Counted from the first letter of the stretch, positions 46,649 through 54,976 are shown. The stretch: DNA of 64,000 nt from VXNE01 sp965116625 (GCA_965116625.1 OZ220717.1:1550001-1614000); one strand, 5' to 3'. Notes: generated by a model not told the origin, from the letters alone. Numbers and translations are program-made.

Positions 46649-46975
46649 CTATGGATGTTCCAGCAAGGCGTCCGCCCGCTCCTGCGCGGCTTCCCGCCAG
46701 TCGGCCACATCGTCCGGACAGCGCAGCGCCTCAACGCGTGGCGCGCTCGTTGCCACAGACGGATAACGCGTGGGGTTGGCGCTATGAACGGTCTTGTTGC
46801 ACCGCTCGGTCATCACCCCGTACGAGATGCCCGAGAAGCTCTCGGCTTCGAATGCCAGGGTGCGGCAGAGGCAACTCTCGACGTTCTTGTCGAAGGACTC
46901 CTGGCCGCTGTCGTCCGCGGCGCAGGCGCCCAGGATGACGAGCGGCAGGACGGCCGCTACGAGCCTCGGCGCCAC
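46649..46975 (-). CDS. Small lipoprotein of unknown function
   Basis: This 108-residue protein has a lipoprotein signal (VAAVLPLVILGAC, lipobox L-G-A-C). The mature part is rich in Cys (five after the lipid Cys: ESCLCRTLAF, ERCNKT, LRCPDD), unusual for its size. Its GTG start shares a base with the TAG stop of the alpha/beta hydrolase gene (TAGTG), so the two are coupled. No homologue was recognised. Probable location is the periplasmic face of a membrane. Confidence 0.72.
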   Translation of the reverse strand: MAPRLVAAVLPLVILGACAADDSGQESFDKNVESCLCRTLAFEAESFSGISYGVMTERCNKTVHSANPTRYPSVATSAPRVEALRCPDDVADWREAAQERADALLEHP

Positions 46976-47688
46976 TATGGCGTGTGCGCCTGCAGGAACG
47001 CGGTGACCCTGGCGGCGGCGCCGTCCTCCGGGGACTTCCACTTCTCGACCAGTTGCGCATTGGGCGCGGCGGCGGCGATTGCCCTCGATATGGCCTGCGG
47101 GTGGTAGGCATCGTCGCCCATGAGGACGAGCAGGGGGGTCGAGATGGTCTTGACGAAGTCCTCCCCGACATTGAAGTCGAAATCGCCGTCGTACATGTTG
47201 GAGCGAAAGCTGCGCCATGCCTCCTCGTCCGCTTCCGGATGCTGGTCCGCGATGGCGTCCGCCCAGCCCTGGAACATGGCGTAGAAGATCTCGCGGTCGC
47301 CGTCGTAGCCTATGGACTGTTGCACCACGGCCGACGCGACGCGGTCGGGTTCCGCCTGAATGATGCCGAATACGTACGGTCCGCCGATGCACGCGCCCAT
47401 CAGGTGGGCCTTCTCGATGCCGAGATGATCGAGCAGTCCGATCTGGTCGCGCGTATAGGTGTGCCAACCGTCGCTCGCCGAGACCGGCGCGGTGGAGCTT
47501 CCCGCGTTGCGCTGATCCATCGCGATGACGCGGAAGTGCTCCGACAGCGTCTCTATGGGATTGAACGGGCCATCCGCCCAGAACTCGATGGCGGATCGCA
47601 TGCCGCCGGGCGCGATCAGCAGCACCGGGAAGCCCTCGCCGTGGACCTCGTAGTGGATCGATACAGCGCCGCGGTTGAAATACGCCAT
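46975..47688 (-). CDS. Alpha/beta hydrolase with cysteine nucleophile
   Basis: This 237-residue alpha/beta hydrolase starts with FPVLLIAPGGMRSAIEFW (oxyanion region) and RVIAMDQRNAGSSTAP. The nucleophile elbow reads MGACIGGPYVFG, with Cys where Ser is expected. The acid is probably in LMGDDAYHP. The usual C-terminal catalytic His is not obvious: the segment reads EKWKSPEDG. The related group with G-x-C-x-G-G-P is a distinct subfamily with unclear chemistry. It is coupled to the downstream lipoprotein gene. Confidence 0.82.
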   Translation of the reverse strand: MAYFNRGAVSIHYEVHGEGFPVLLIAPGGMRSAIEFWADGPFNPIETLSEHFRVIAMDQRNAGSSTAPVSASDGWHTYTRDQIGLLDHLGIEKAHLMGACIGGPYVFGIIQAEPDRVASAVVQQSIGYDGDREIFYAMFQGWADAIADQHPEADEEAWRSFRSNMYDGDFDFNVGEDFVKTISTPLLVLMGDDAYHPQAISRAIAAAAPNAQLVEKWKSPEDGAAARVTAFLQAHTP

Positions 47689-47841
47689 GGGTTTCCTCCG
47701 TCAGTTTGATTGGGTAGTGATGTTTGTGGCTGCCGTGGCCGCCTGGACGATGATATCCCATACGCTCGAATTCGTATGGCGGCATTCGGTGCTATCTCCG
47801 TCGTGTGGCGAAGGCAGCAGCGTTGAGATAGGTTCGGCACC

Positions 47842-49563
47842 ATGTCGGCCAACCACGATGATCGTAGTCACAGCGAATTGACGGTCAGGGAAGCGGCGGC
47901 TCGCTACGAGTCGGTCGATGCCTCTCGCGTCAACGATTGGCTTCGCGAATTCCTGCCCGCGAGGCCCGCTGCCGCGCTCGACGTGGGTGCGGGCAGCGGT
48001 CGGGACGCGGCGTGGCTGGCATCGCTTGGCCACGACGTGGTGGCCGTCGAGCCTGACCGTGCCATGCGCGAGGAGATGCGCCGCTGGCACCCGGAAACCC
48101 GGCTGGAGGTGATTGCGGATCGCCTGCCGGAACTGGCGAAGACGTTTCGGTCGGGCCTGTCGTTCGACTTCATCCTGGTGAACGCGGTCTGGATGTGTAT
48201 TGCCCCGACCCTGCGGGAGCGTGCCTTCCGCAAGCTCGTCACGCTGCTCAAACCGAAGGGTGTGATCGCGCTGACGCTACGCGAAGGGCCGCTGGATGCC
48301 AGTCGCGGCATGCACCCGGCTTCGGTCCAGGAGATCGAGCAACTGGCGCGCCGGCACGGTGCCTATGTCGAGCGGGTGAGCGACGACGCCGACTTCCTCG
48401 GACGAAAAGACCTCACCTGGAAACGGATCGCCATCCGGCTGCCGGACGACGGGACCGGCGCGCTGCTGCTCATCCGTCGTGTCGTGTTGAACGACAACAA
48501 GTCGTCCACCTACAAGCTCGCGCTGTTGCGAGTGCTTTGCCGAATCGCCAATGGCGCGCCGGGCCTCGTCAGGGAAACCGGTGCGGATCACGTGGAGGTT
48601 CCGCTGGGGATCGCGGCGCTCTATTGGGTCAGGCTCTACCTCCCGCTCCTGAGCCGAAGCCTGCCCCAGAGCCCCATCAATCGACGGCGCTTCGAGCGCT
48701 TGGGATTTGCCGTCGAAGAACTTGGAGAACTCACGGGCGCCGCGCTGTCCGATCTGCGCGTCGGCATGCGCGTGGGTGCGGACAGGAAGCGGGCAGTGCA
48801 TCGCGCCCTGCGGGCGGCGAGCGACACGATTGCCCGCATGCCGGCCCGACACATGACGTATGCGGACGACAGCCCGATCCTTCCGGCAGTCCCGAAACCG
48901 GCGGCGTTGCCGAGCGATCTGGTGCTCGACAGGACCTACTTCGTGAGCTTTGGCACGCTTCGCGTCCCGATGCATCTCTGGCGTGCGTTGCAAAGGCATA
49001 CCGTCTGGGTTGAACCCGCGCTCGTGGAAGAGTGGATTGGTCTGACGAACCGCTACGCCCTGCGCCAGGGCCGGACACTGGACGAGGCCGAGCTGCGCCA
49101 GGCGATGCGATGGTCGGAGCCTGAGCGGGAGGTCGCGGTCGCACGCAGGCGCGCCCTTGCGCTGCTCGACGATGGATACCTCTTCTGCGTGTGGACCGGC
49201 AAGCGGCCGCGCGAGCGAAACCTCGATATCGATCACTGCTTTCCCTGGTCGGCCTGGCCCTGTGACGATCTCTGGAACCTGTTGCCGGCCCAGCGTTCCA
49301 TCAACCAGCACAGGAAGCGCGAGCTGTTGCCGGACGATACCACCCTGCGCGGAGCGTCAGACCGCATCATGGACTGGTGGGAGGCGGCCTATCGCGGACA
49401 GTCGGCCCTGGATGAGCGGTTCCGCCTGGAGGCGTTGGCACGCCTGCCGACCCTTGACCGGCCCAACTTCGACCTGGCGGATGCCTTTGACGCCATGAGC
49501 CTGCAACGGCTGCGCCTCGCCCGGGACCAGCGCATTCCCGAGTGGGACGGCACTGGTGGCTGA
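47842..49563 (+). CDS. Methyltransferase-HNH endonuclease fusion protein
   Basis: This 573-residue protein has three parts. Residues 1-205 are a class I AdoMet methyltransferase (LDVGAGSGRDAAWLASLGHDVVAVEPD at 46-72; FDFILVNAVWMC in motif IV position, without the DPPY/NPPY of DNA adenine methylases). Residues 215-430 are helical and begin VVLNDNKSSTYKLALLRVLCRIA, a segment I associate with this kind of HNH protein. Residues 445-500 are an HNH nuclease (CVWTGK at 449-454, DIDHCFPWS with His465, LWNLLPAQRSINQHRK with Asn479 and Asn488). No partner gene is adjacent. It could be a single-gene defence or nucleic-acid processing enzyme. TAGGTT seven bases before the ATG hints at a leaderless transcript. 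Confidence 0.85.
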   Translation: MSANHDDRSHSELTVREAAARYESVDASRVNDWLREFLPARPAAALDVGAGSGRDAAWLASLGHDVVAVEPDRAMREEMRRWHPETRLEVIADRLPELAKTFRSGLSFDFILVNAVWMCIAPTLRERAFRKLVTLLKPKGVIALTLREGPLDASRGMHPASVQEIEQLARRHGAYVERVSDDADFLGRKDLTWKRIAIRLPDDGTGALLLIRRVVLNDNKSSTYKLALLRVLCRIANGAPGLVRETGADHVEVPLGIAALYWVRLYLPLLSRSLPQSPINRRRFERLGFAVEELGELTGAALSDLRVGMRVGADRKRAVHRALRAASDTIARMPARHMTYADDSPILPAVPKPAALPSDLVLDRTYFVSFGTLRVPMHLWRALQRHTVWVEPALVEEWIGLTNRYALRQGRTLDEAELRQAMRWSEPEREVAVARRRALALLDDGYLFCVWTGKRPRERNLDIDHCFPWSAWPCDDLWNLLPAQRSINQHRKRELLPDDTTLRGASDRIMDWWEAAYRGQSALDERFRLEALARLPTLDRPNFDLADAFDAMSLQRLRLARDQRIPEWDGTGG

Positions 49564-49572
49564 AGCCCTGCC

Positions 49573-49860
49573 TTATCGCGCCCCGGTGCCCGGCTCCTCC
49601 GGCGGCACGTAACCCGACGGTATCTCGTACGGTTCGTTGGCCAGGAACCTCTTCATCTGGTCCGCCAGGAACTTGCGGGCATCGGGTTCGAAGAGGCTCA
49701 GGTGGCGTTCGTTGATGAGCATGGTCTGCACCGACTGCCACTCGGCCCAGGCCTTGGCCGACACGTTCTCGAAGATGTCCTGGCCCATGGGTCCAGGCAG
49801 GGGTGGCGCAGGGAGCCCCGGCAGCCGCTCACCGTATTTTCGGCAGAAAACTTGCCTCAT
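49573..49860 (-). CDS. yggX: Probable Fe(2+)-trafficking protein
   Basis: This 95-residue YggX-family protein is involved in iron handling and protection of Fe-S clusters. It starts RQVFCRKYGERLPGL with the conserved redox Cys, contains GQDIFENVSAKAWAEWQSVQTMLINERHLSLFEPDARKFLADQM in family order, and ends with the Pro-rich tail. AGGGG precedes the ATG. It is immediately downstream of mutY (42 bases), the classical gammaproteobacterial arrangement. Confidence 0.95.
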   Translation of the reverse strand: MRQVFCRKYGERLPGLPAPPLPGPMGQDIFENVSAKAWAEWQSVQTMLINERHLSLFEPDARKFLADQMKRFLANEPYEIPSGYVPPEEPGTGAR

Positions 49861-49902
49861 CGCGCAGCCCCTTGCCGTCTGTCGCCGTACATCAGGTCTG
49901 CC

Positions 49903-50955
49903 TCATGCGTGAATTCCGGCCAGTAGTCTAACCGCGACGGCGGACAGGCCAAGTCTTCGCTGGTCGTTGGGTGCGAACCAGACGTACCGGTCGGAATCGG
50001 AGACGATGTCGGCGCGGCGGCCTGTACGCATGAGGTGCGGCGTGATGTCCAGGTGAAGGTGCGTGAAGGAGTGCCGGACCACGGGCAACGTCTCCGCGCC
50101 GTCGACCTGTCCGCCCCATTCGTGGCCCATTGCGGCGACATCCGCCTTCCCGGGCAGTTCGGGCGGTGACCAGAGACCGCCCCAGACGCCGCCGTCGGGG
50201 CGCCGCTCGAGCAGCACCGCGCCATCGGCATCCACCAGCAGCAGTGCGTGAACGGCGCGCACGGGGAGCGGCTTTTTGCGCCGGGGTTCGGGCAGGACCT
50301 GTTGCAGGTTCCGGGCACGGGCGAGGCAGCGGTCGGATAGCGGACACGCCGGGCAGAGCGGACTGGACCTGCGACAGTGCGTTGCGCCGAAGTCCATGAT
50401 GGCCTGCGCGTAGTCGCCGGCGCGTTCAGGCGGCGTTAGCGCGTCCGCATGCTGCCAGAGAGATCTTTCGGAGGCGGAGTCTCCCCGCAGCGCATGCAGC
50501 CGCGTGACGACGCGCTTGACGTTGGCGTCGAGGATCACGGCGCGTTGACCGAAACCGATCGCCAGGATGGCGGCGGCCGTTGAACGGCCGATGCCGGGCA
50601 GCGCCATCAACCCCGCCGCGGTATCGGGCAGGGTCCCGTTTGCAAGCCGGGCCGCGCGATGCAGGTTGCGGGCCCGGGCGTAGTAGCCAAGGCCGGCCCA
50701 GAGGTGCAACACCTCGTCGCGGTCAGCGGCCGCCAGCGACGAGAGATCGGGAAACCTCTGTACGAATCGTTCGAAGTAGGGGATGACCGTCGTGACCTGG
50801 GTCTGCTGCAGCATGATTTCCGAGACCCAGACGCGGTATGGGGTCGTGCTGGCGCGCCACGGAAGGTCCTTGCGTCCATGGGTCTGGTACCAGGCCAGCA
50901 GTCGGTCCGCGACCGGGTTGTCGTTTCCCCGACGCGCGTCCTTCGCATTCGTCAT
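49903..50955 (-). CDS. mutY: Adenine DNA glycosylase
   Basis: This 350-residue enzyme removes adenine opposite 8-oxoguanine. It has the HhH motif ALPGIGRSTAAAILAIGFG with the catalytic Asp later (VILDANVKRVVTR), the catalytic Glu in WVSEIMLQQTQV, and the [4Fe-4S] loop CRRSSPLCPACPLSDRC (C-x6-C-x2-C-x5-C). The C-terminal NUDIX-like domain is present (HALLLVDADGAVLLERRPDGGVWGGLWSPPE). It is the first gene of the mutY-yggX pair. Confidence 0.96.
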   Translation of the reverse strand: MTNAKDARRGNDNPVADRLLAWYQTHGRKDLPWRASTTPYRVWVSEIMLQQTQVTTVIPYFERFVQRFPDLSSLAAADRDEVLHLWAGLGYYARARNLHRAARLANGTLPDTAAGLMALPGIGRSTAAAILAIGFGQRAVILDANVKRVVTRLHALRGDSASERSLWQHADALTPPERAGDYAQAIMDFGATHCRRSSPLCPACPLSDRCLARARNLQQVLPEPRRKKPLPVRAVHALLLVDADGAVLLERRPDGGVWGGLWSPPELPGKADVAAMGHEWGGQVDGAETLPVVRHSFTHLHLDITPHLMRTGRRADIVSDSDRYVWFAPNDQRRLGLSAVAVRLLAGIHA

Positions 50956-51015
50956 GATCGGGATCCGGTGTGGAGCGTTCGGGTGTCGCCCACGCGAAGC
51001 GAATCAAACCGCACC

Positions 51016-51021
51016 TATACT
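51016..51021 (+). promoter_or_regulatory. -10-like element directly before a start codon
   Basis: TATACT ends six bases before ATG 51028, which has no Shine-Dalgarno sequence. Transcription starting at the normal distance would begin at the A of the ATG. A consensus -35 is not visible. Confidence 0.35.
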
Positions 51022-51027
51022 ACCCGT

Positions 51028-51438
51028 ATGGATGGAGTAGGAACGTGGGAGCCGGCGGCCGCCGCCACGATGGGTGCGCGTCACGTCGAACTGATCGAGA
51101 AAGCCTGCCGCAATCTTGACGCGGTGGACCTGGGGCTGACACCTGGCGAGCGGAGCGAACTCCTGCCTTTGATGACGGCGGCCGCCGAAGTGTGGGCCGA
51201 ACGGGTCGATTCAGCATCTTCGGATGACCTGGTGGCGTGGATTCGGTTCCTGACCCTGGCCGAGGCACGATTGCCCGGTTTCGAAGCGGGAGCCAGGTCG
51301 CCGGTCATTCTGATCGCTCGTGTCCTGCGGGCGCGCGGCGACTACCCGGAAGACCTGAACGCCTGGATCAGGGCCAACACCGACAACCGTTTTCTCCCCT
51401 ACGGGAATCTTGCGGATCGTCTGAAATCCGGCCTTTGA
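51028..51438 (+). CDS. Conserved-looking helical protein of unknown function
   Basis: This 136-residue soluble protein is mostly alpha helical (GARHVELIEKACRNLDAVDLGLTPGERSELLPLMTAAAEVWAERVD, DDLVAWIRFLTLAEARLPGFEAGARSPVILIARVLRARG) and ends DNRFLPYGNLADRLKSGL. Codon use matches the surrounding genes. ATG 51028 is the first in-frame candidate; ATG 51070 is an alternative. It is divergent from mutY and upstream of hisB. No family was recognised. Confidence 0.65.
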   Translation: MDGVGTWEPAAAATMGARHVELIEKACRNLDAVDLGLTPGERSELLPLMTAAAEVWAERVDSASSDDLVAWIRFLTLAEARLPGFEAGARSPVILIARVLRARGDYPEDLNAWIRANTDNRFLPYGNLADRLKSGL

Positions 51439-51472
51439 CGGGTTCGCCGACATCGGCGAAGGCCGAATTACC

Positions 51473-51478
51473 TATAAT
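51473..51478 (+). promoter_or_regulatory. -10 element directly before hisB
   Basis: A perfect TATAAT ends eight bases before the hisB ATG, and no Shine-Dalgarno lies between them. A transcript from this element would begin within a few bases of the start codon. No good -35 match was found 16-18 bases upstream. Confidence 0.45.
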
Positions 51479-51486
51479 CGCCTGCC

Positions 51487-52074
51487 ATGAACCGAAGCGC
51501 ATCGGTGTCGCGGGACACCCTGGAAACGCAGATCAACGTGGCCGTCAACCTCGATGGCGAGGGGAAGTCCAGCCTGGATACCGGGTTGCCGTTCTTCGAA
51601 CACATGCTCCAGCAGGTGGCCCGGCACGGCCTGATCGACCTCGAGATCGACGCCAGGGGCGATCTCGAGGTGGACGCGCACCACACCGTTGAAGATGTCG
51701 GGATCACGCTGGGCCAGGCCATTGCCAGGGCGGTAGGTGACAAGAAGGGCATTACCCGCTACGGACATGCCTACGTTCCCCTGGACGAGGCGCTCTCGCG
51801 CGTCGTTGTGGACTTTTCGGGGCGTCCCGGACTCACCTACGGGGTGGAGTTCGTCCGGCCGCGCGTGGGCGCGTTCGATGTGGACCTGCTGCACGAGTTC
51901 TTCCAGGGCTTCGTCAACCACGCGCAGGTCACCCTGCACATCGACAACCTGAAGGGCAGCAACGCGCACCACCAGGCCGAGACGATCTTCAAGGCATTCG
52001 GCCGGGCGCTGCGCATGGCGCTGACACTCGATCCCCGCAGCGAGGCGTTGCCGTCCACCAAGGGCACGCTTTGA
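51487..52074 (+). CDS. hisB: Imidazoleglycerol-phosphate dehydratase
   Basis: This 195-residue monofunctional dehydratase catalyses step 6 of histidine biosynthesis and has two Mn-binding motifs: FFEHMLQQVARHGLIDL with DAHHTVEDVGITLG, and HLLHEFFQGFVNHA with NAHHQAETIFKAFGRAL. No N-terminal phosphatase domain is fused, unlike enteric HisB. The stop overlaps the TTG start of hisA by four bases. hisH, which normally sits between hisB and hisA, is missing at this locus. Confidence 0.96.
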   Translation: MNRSASVSRDTLETQINVAVNLDGEGKSSLDTGLPFFEHMLQQVARHGLIDLEIDARGDLEVDAHHTVEDVGITLGQAIARAVGDKKGITRYGHAYVPLDEALSRVVVDFSGRPGLTYGVEFVRPRVGAFDVDLLHEFFQGFVNHAQVTLHIDNLKGSNAHHQAETIFKAFGRALRMALTLDPRSEALPSTKGTL

Positions 52075-52808
52075 TCCTCATTCCCGCCATCGACATCCAG
52101 GGCGGGCGTTGCGTACAACTTCGACAGGGCGTGAAGCAGTCCGCATCCGTCTACGGAGACGATCCGGTGGCCATGGCAGAGCGGTGGACGGGGCTGGGCG
52201 CGCGCCGCATTCACGTCGTGGACCTCGATGGCGCGTTTGCCGGAAAACGCGTCAACACGGAACTGGTGCGGGGCATCTCGGCGGCCGCGGGGGAGGTACC
52301 GGTCCAGGTGGGCGGCGGCATCCGCGACCTGGCCGAGATCGAGAACTACCTCGCGGCTGGCGTCTCCCAGGTCATCGTGGGCACGCGCGCCATCGAAGAT
52401 CCGACGTTCCTTGAAGCGGCTGCCATGCGCTTTCCCAAACAGGTCATTCTCGGACTCGACGCCCGCGCCGGTCGTGCAGCGACGGCGGCCTGGGACGAGA
52501 CGACCGATGCCAGCGCGCTCGATGTCGCTGTCCGCGCATCGGGACTCAAGCTGTTCGCCATCGTGTTCACCGATATCGAGCGGGACGGCATGCTGACCGG
52601 CATCAATGCCGACGCCACGGCGGCCGTTGCACGCGCCAGCGGACTGCCCGTCATCGCGTCGGGGGGCGTGCGCGACGAGGATGACCTTCGCCGGTTGCGG
52701 GCGCTGCGTCTCGATCGGTTGTTCGGCGTCATTGCGGGTTCGGCGTTGTATGAAGGCACGCTGGACTTCACGGCGGCCCAGGCCCTGCTGGACCGCGCCG
52801 AAGCCTGA
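52071..52808 (+). CDS. hisA: 1-(5-phosphoribosyl)-5-[(5-phosphoribosylamino)methylideneamino] imidazole-4-carboxamide isomerase
   Basis: This 245-residue TIM-barrel isomerase catalyses step 4 of histidine biosynthesis. LIPAIDIQGGRCVQLRQG carries the first catalytic Asp and the Arg-Gln-Gly phosphate loop, VQVGGGIRD and VIVGTRAIEDP are phosphate-binding turns, and IVFTDIERDGMLTGIN contains the second catalytic Asp. VIASGGVRDEDDLRRL closes the barrel. It starts with TTG overlapping the hisB stop. hisF and hisI do not follow; a dioxygenase gene comes next. Confidence 0.95.
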   Translation: MILIPAIDIQGGRCVQLRQGVKQSASVYGDDPVAMAERWTGLGARRIHVVDLDGAFAGKRVNTELVRGISAAAGEVPVQVGGGIRDLAEIENYLAAGVSQVIVGTRAIEDPTFLEAAAMRFPKQVILGLDARAGRAATAAWDETTDASALDVAVRASGLKLFAIVFTDIERDGMLTGINADATAAVARASGLPVIASGGVRDEDDLRRLRALRLDRLFGVIAGSALYEGTLDFTAAQALLDRAEA

Positions 52809-52830
52809 CAGCGGGAGTACACTTCGCGCC

Positions 52831-53685
52831 ATGGACTGCGTGCCTTTTGCTGGCGCCTCGTTCGGCGCGGACATCATCGATGTGAACCTCTCGACCGTCG
52901 GCGATGCCGAGTTCTCCGCGATTTACTCGGTCTGGCTGGACCGCGCGGTACTGCGTATTCGCGGTCAAAGCCTGGACGACGACGCCCTGATGCGTTTCGC
53001 TCGCCTGTTCGGCCCCCTCGAGTACCGGCCGATGGGCTGGGTCACGAGGGAAGAACGGGAAAAGACCCCGAATCCGTATCTTGCAACCATCTCGAATATC
53101 GTCGTTGACGGTAGTCCGATCGGTGGACTGGGCGCGGCGGAAGCGGCCTGGCACACGGACATGTCCTACATCGAGCATCCGCCCGCGGCGAGCATCCTCC
53201 ATGCGTTGGAAGTGCCGGAGGAAGGTGGCTCGACCCACTTCTGCAACATGATCGGCGCGCTGCAATCGTTGCCGCCCGACCTTGAACGTCGGGCGCGAGG
53301 CGCGCTTCTCAAACACGACGCCGCGCACGACAGCGTAGGCGAACTCCGCAGGGGCCATCACGACGTGGACGATCCGCGCGATGCGCCGGGGGCCACCCAT
53401 CCGATGGTATTGCGCCATCCGGAGACGGGAGTCGAAGCGCTATACCTCGGTCGCCGTCAGGATGCCTATGTCGAAGGTCTCGACCTGGCGGCGAGCGAGG
53501 CGTTCCTCGATGAAATGTGGCAGTACGTTGCGCTGGAACGTGACACCTGGACGCAGGAGTGGCAGGTCGGTGACGTGGTGGTCTGGGACAACCGCAGCGT
53601 CATGCACCGGCGGGCGGCTTTCGATCCCTCCGCCCGGCGCCTGATGCGCCGCGCCCAGGTGCGATCGGTCGCAACGAAGCCGTGA
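52831..53685 (+). CDS. TauD/TfdA-type Fe(II)/2-oxoglutarate dioxygenase
   Basis: This 284-residue oxygenase has iron ligands in AAWHTDMSYIEHPPAASIL (H-x-D) and the distal His in NRSVMHRRAAFDPSARRLMRRAQV, whose later Arg binds 2-oxoglutarate. DRAVLRIRGQSLDDDALMRFARLFGPLE is the N-terminal module. It is the second TauD-type protein in the window, clearly diverged from the one at 17863. It follows hisA by 22 bases. TACACT at 52818-52823 lies seven bases before the ATG and could be a -10 element. Confidence 0.88.
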   Translation: MDCVPFAGASFGADIIDVNLSTVGDAEFSAIYSVWLDRAVLRIRGQSLDDDALMRFARLFGPLEYRPMGWVTREEREKTPNPYLATISNIVVDGSPIGGLGAAEAAWHTDMSYIEHPPAASILHALEVPEEGGSTHFCNMIGALQSLPPDLERRARGALLKHDAAHDSVGELRRGHHDVDDPRDAPGATHPMVLRHPETGVEALYLGRRQDAYVEGLDLAASEAFLDEMWQYVALERDTWTQEWQVGDVVVWDNRSVMHRRAAFDPSARRLMRRAQVRSVATKP

Positions 53686-53726
53686 ATCAACTTGCGCCAG
53701 TCAGCGGGAGTGTCGAGGATCGGTGA

Positions 53727-54596
53727 TCAACGCCGCCTGGGTTCCGGTAGCCTCCTTGTGGCTTCGGCGAGCCACTTCAGGGCCCCCGGCGTCGATGCCC
53801 ACTGTTCACGGTTTTCGCGCGCGTAGTCAGCCGCTTCGTCCGGGGCGCCAAGGGTGAAGTAGGCGCTGGCTTGCGAGGGTACTGGCTTGGTGCCGATCAG
53901 GAACGCCGGAACGTGGGGATTGCAGCGCCATCCTTCCCGCAGTGCGGCGTGCGCACCTAACTCGTCACCCTTTCGCAGGGCAAGCAACGACCTGGTATAT
54001 GGCCAGGGTGCCGCGCCGTCGCCGTGGTAGTCGTCGAGCAGTTTGGTCAGGGATTCGTGATCGCGAACTGCCAGGAGCCATGAGGCGAGGGCGTATCGCA
54101 TACCCTGGTTGTCGTTGGGATTAAGGCGCAGCATGTCCTGGCAGTGGCCGATAGCCTCGTCGCGCTCGCCGTATTCCCACAGGCAGAGGGCCAACCCCGC
54201 GCGAGCGCGCATGTATGGCCGCGTATCCAGAATGCCCCAGAAGCGGCCTGCGAAACTCTTCAAGCCCTTTCGGCTGAGGGCCCTTTCTCCGGCGGTGACA
54301 CCCCGTTGATAGTGCTGGCGCGCCGCGATGGGACTCCTGGCTTCTTCCGCCAATATCACGTGAGCGTCCGCGCACAGCTTGGAAATCCCGAGCGCCCGTT
54401 TGGCCAGCTTGACCCGTCTGCTCGCTCGCGGTTCTTCCCACGCGTCGTAGATGAGTTCCTGGGCCAATCGCAGCGGGTCGGCTTCGGAATCGGTCCCGAA
54501 CTCGTCAGCGATCCTGGGCTTGGTCCCCTTCGATCCGACCTTCTTTTCCTGTGGATCAGGCATCTGGTTCAAATCCGCCGTGTCGGATTGCGACAC
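53727..54596 (-). CDS. ST7-like tetratricopeptide repeat protein
   Basis: This 289-residue soluble protein consists of helical repeats. ALGISKLCADAHVILAEEARSPIAARQHYQRGVTAGERAL, GRFWGILDTRPYMRARAGLALCLWEYGERDEAIGHCQDMLRLNPNDNQGMRYAL resembles the conserved core of the ST7 family found in animals and many bacteria. The N-terminal 40 residues are charged and low-complexity. The molecular role is unknown; a protein-interaction scaffold is likely. It is convergent with the TauD-type gene. Confidence 0.8.
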   Translation of the reverse strand: MSQSDTADLNQMPDPQEKKVGSKGTKPRIADEFGTDSEADPLRLAQELIYDAWEEPRASRRVKLAKRALGISKLCADAHVILAEEARSPIAARQHYQRGVTAGERALSRKGLKSFAGRFWGILDTRPYMRARAGLALCLWEYGERDEAIGHCQDMLRLNPNDNQGMRYALASWLLAVRDHESLTKLLDDYHGDGAAPWPYTRSLLALRKGDELGAHAALREGWRCNPHVPAFLIGTKPVPSQASAYFTLGAPDEAADYARENREQWASTPGALKWLAEATRRLPEPRRR

Positions 54597-54601
54597 CCGT
54601 T

Positions 54602-54976
54602 TCAGGCGTAGTCCTGCGTCAACAGTTCAAGCAGGTGGCCGTCCGGGTCCCTGAAGTAGACTCCGCGCCCGCCATTCCAGTGATTGATCTCGCCGTCGTC
54701 GGGGCTGAAGGGACCGCTGCCATACGTGATGTCGCGCTCCCTGATGCGCGCGAAGATCGTATCGAATTCGTCTTCGCTCACCTTGAAGGCGTAATGGTGA
54801 CGCTCGAACGATTCGCGGTTGTCGAAATCGAGGGTCAGGCCCTGGTTCGGAATATGGACCGGTTCGAAATGGCCCCAGGAACCGTTGTATTCGAAGTCGA
54901 ACATCTCCTGGTAGAAGCGCGCCGAAGCAACCTTGTCGCGGCTTGGAACGATGGTGTGGTTCAGTTCAATCGTCAT
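54602..54976 (-). CDS. VOC family protein
   Basis: This 124-residue vicinal oxygen chelate protein starts ELNHTIVPSRDKVASARFYQEMFDFEY with the first His metal ligand. HHYAFKVSEDEFDTIFARIRERDI and YFRDPDGHLLELLTQDY carry the second His and the Glu. The ATG at 54976 has AGGAAC upstream; a longer frame from 55012 is less likely. It ends 5 bases before the ST7-like start, on the same strand, so the pair may be one transcript. Confidence 0.84.
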   Translation of the reverse strand: MTIELNHTIVPSRDKVASARFYQEMFDFEYNGSWGHFEPVHIPNQGLTLDFDNRESFERHHYAFKVSEDEFDTIFARIRERDITYGSGPFSPDDGEINHWNGGRGVYFRDPDGHLLELLTQDYA

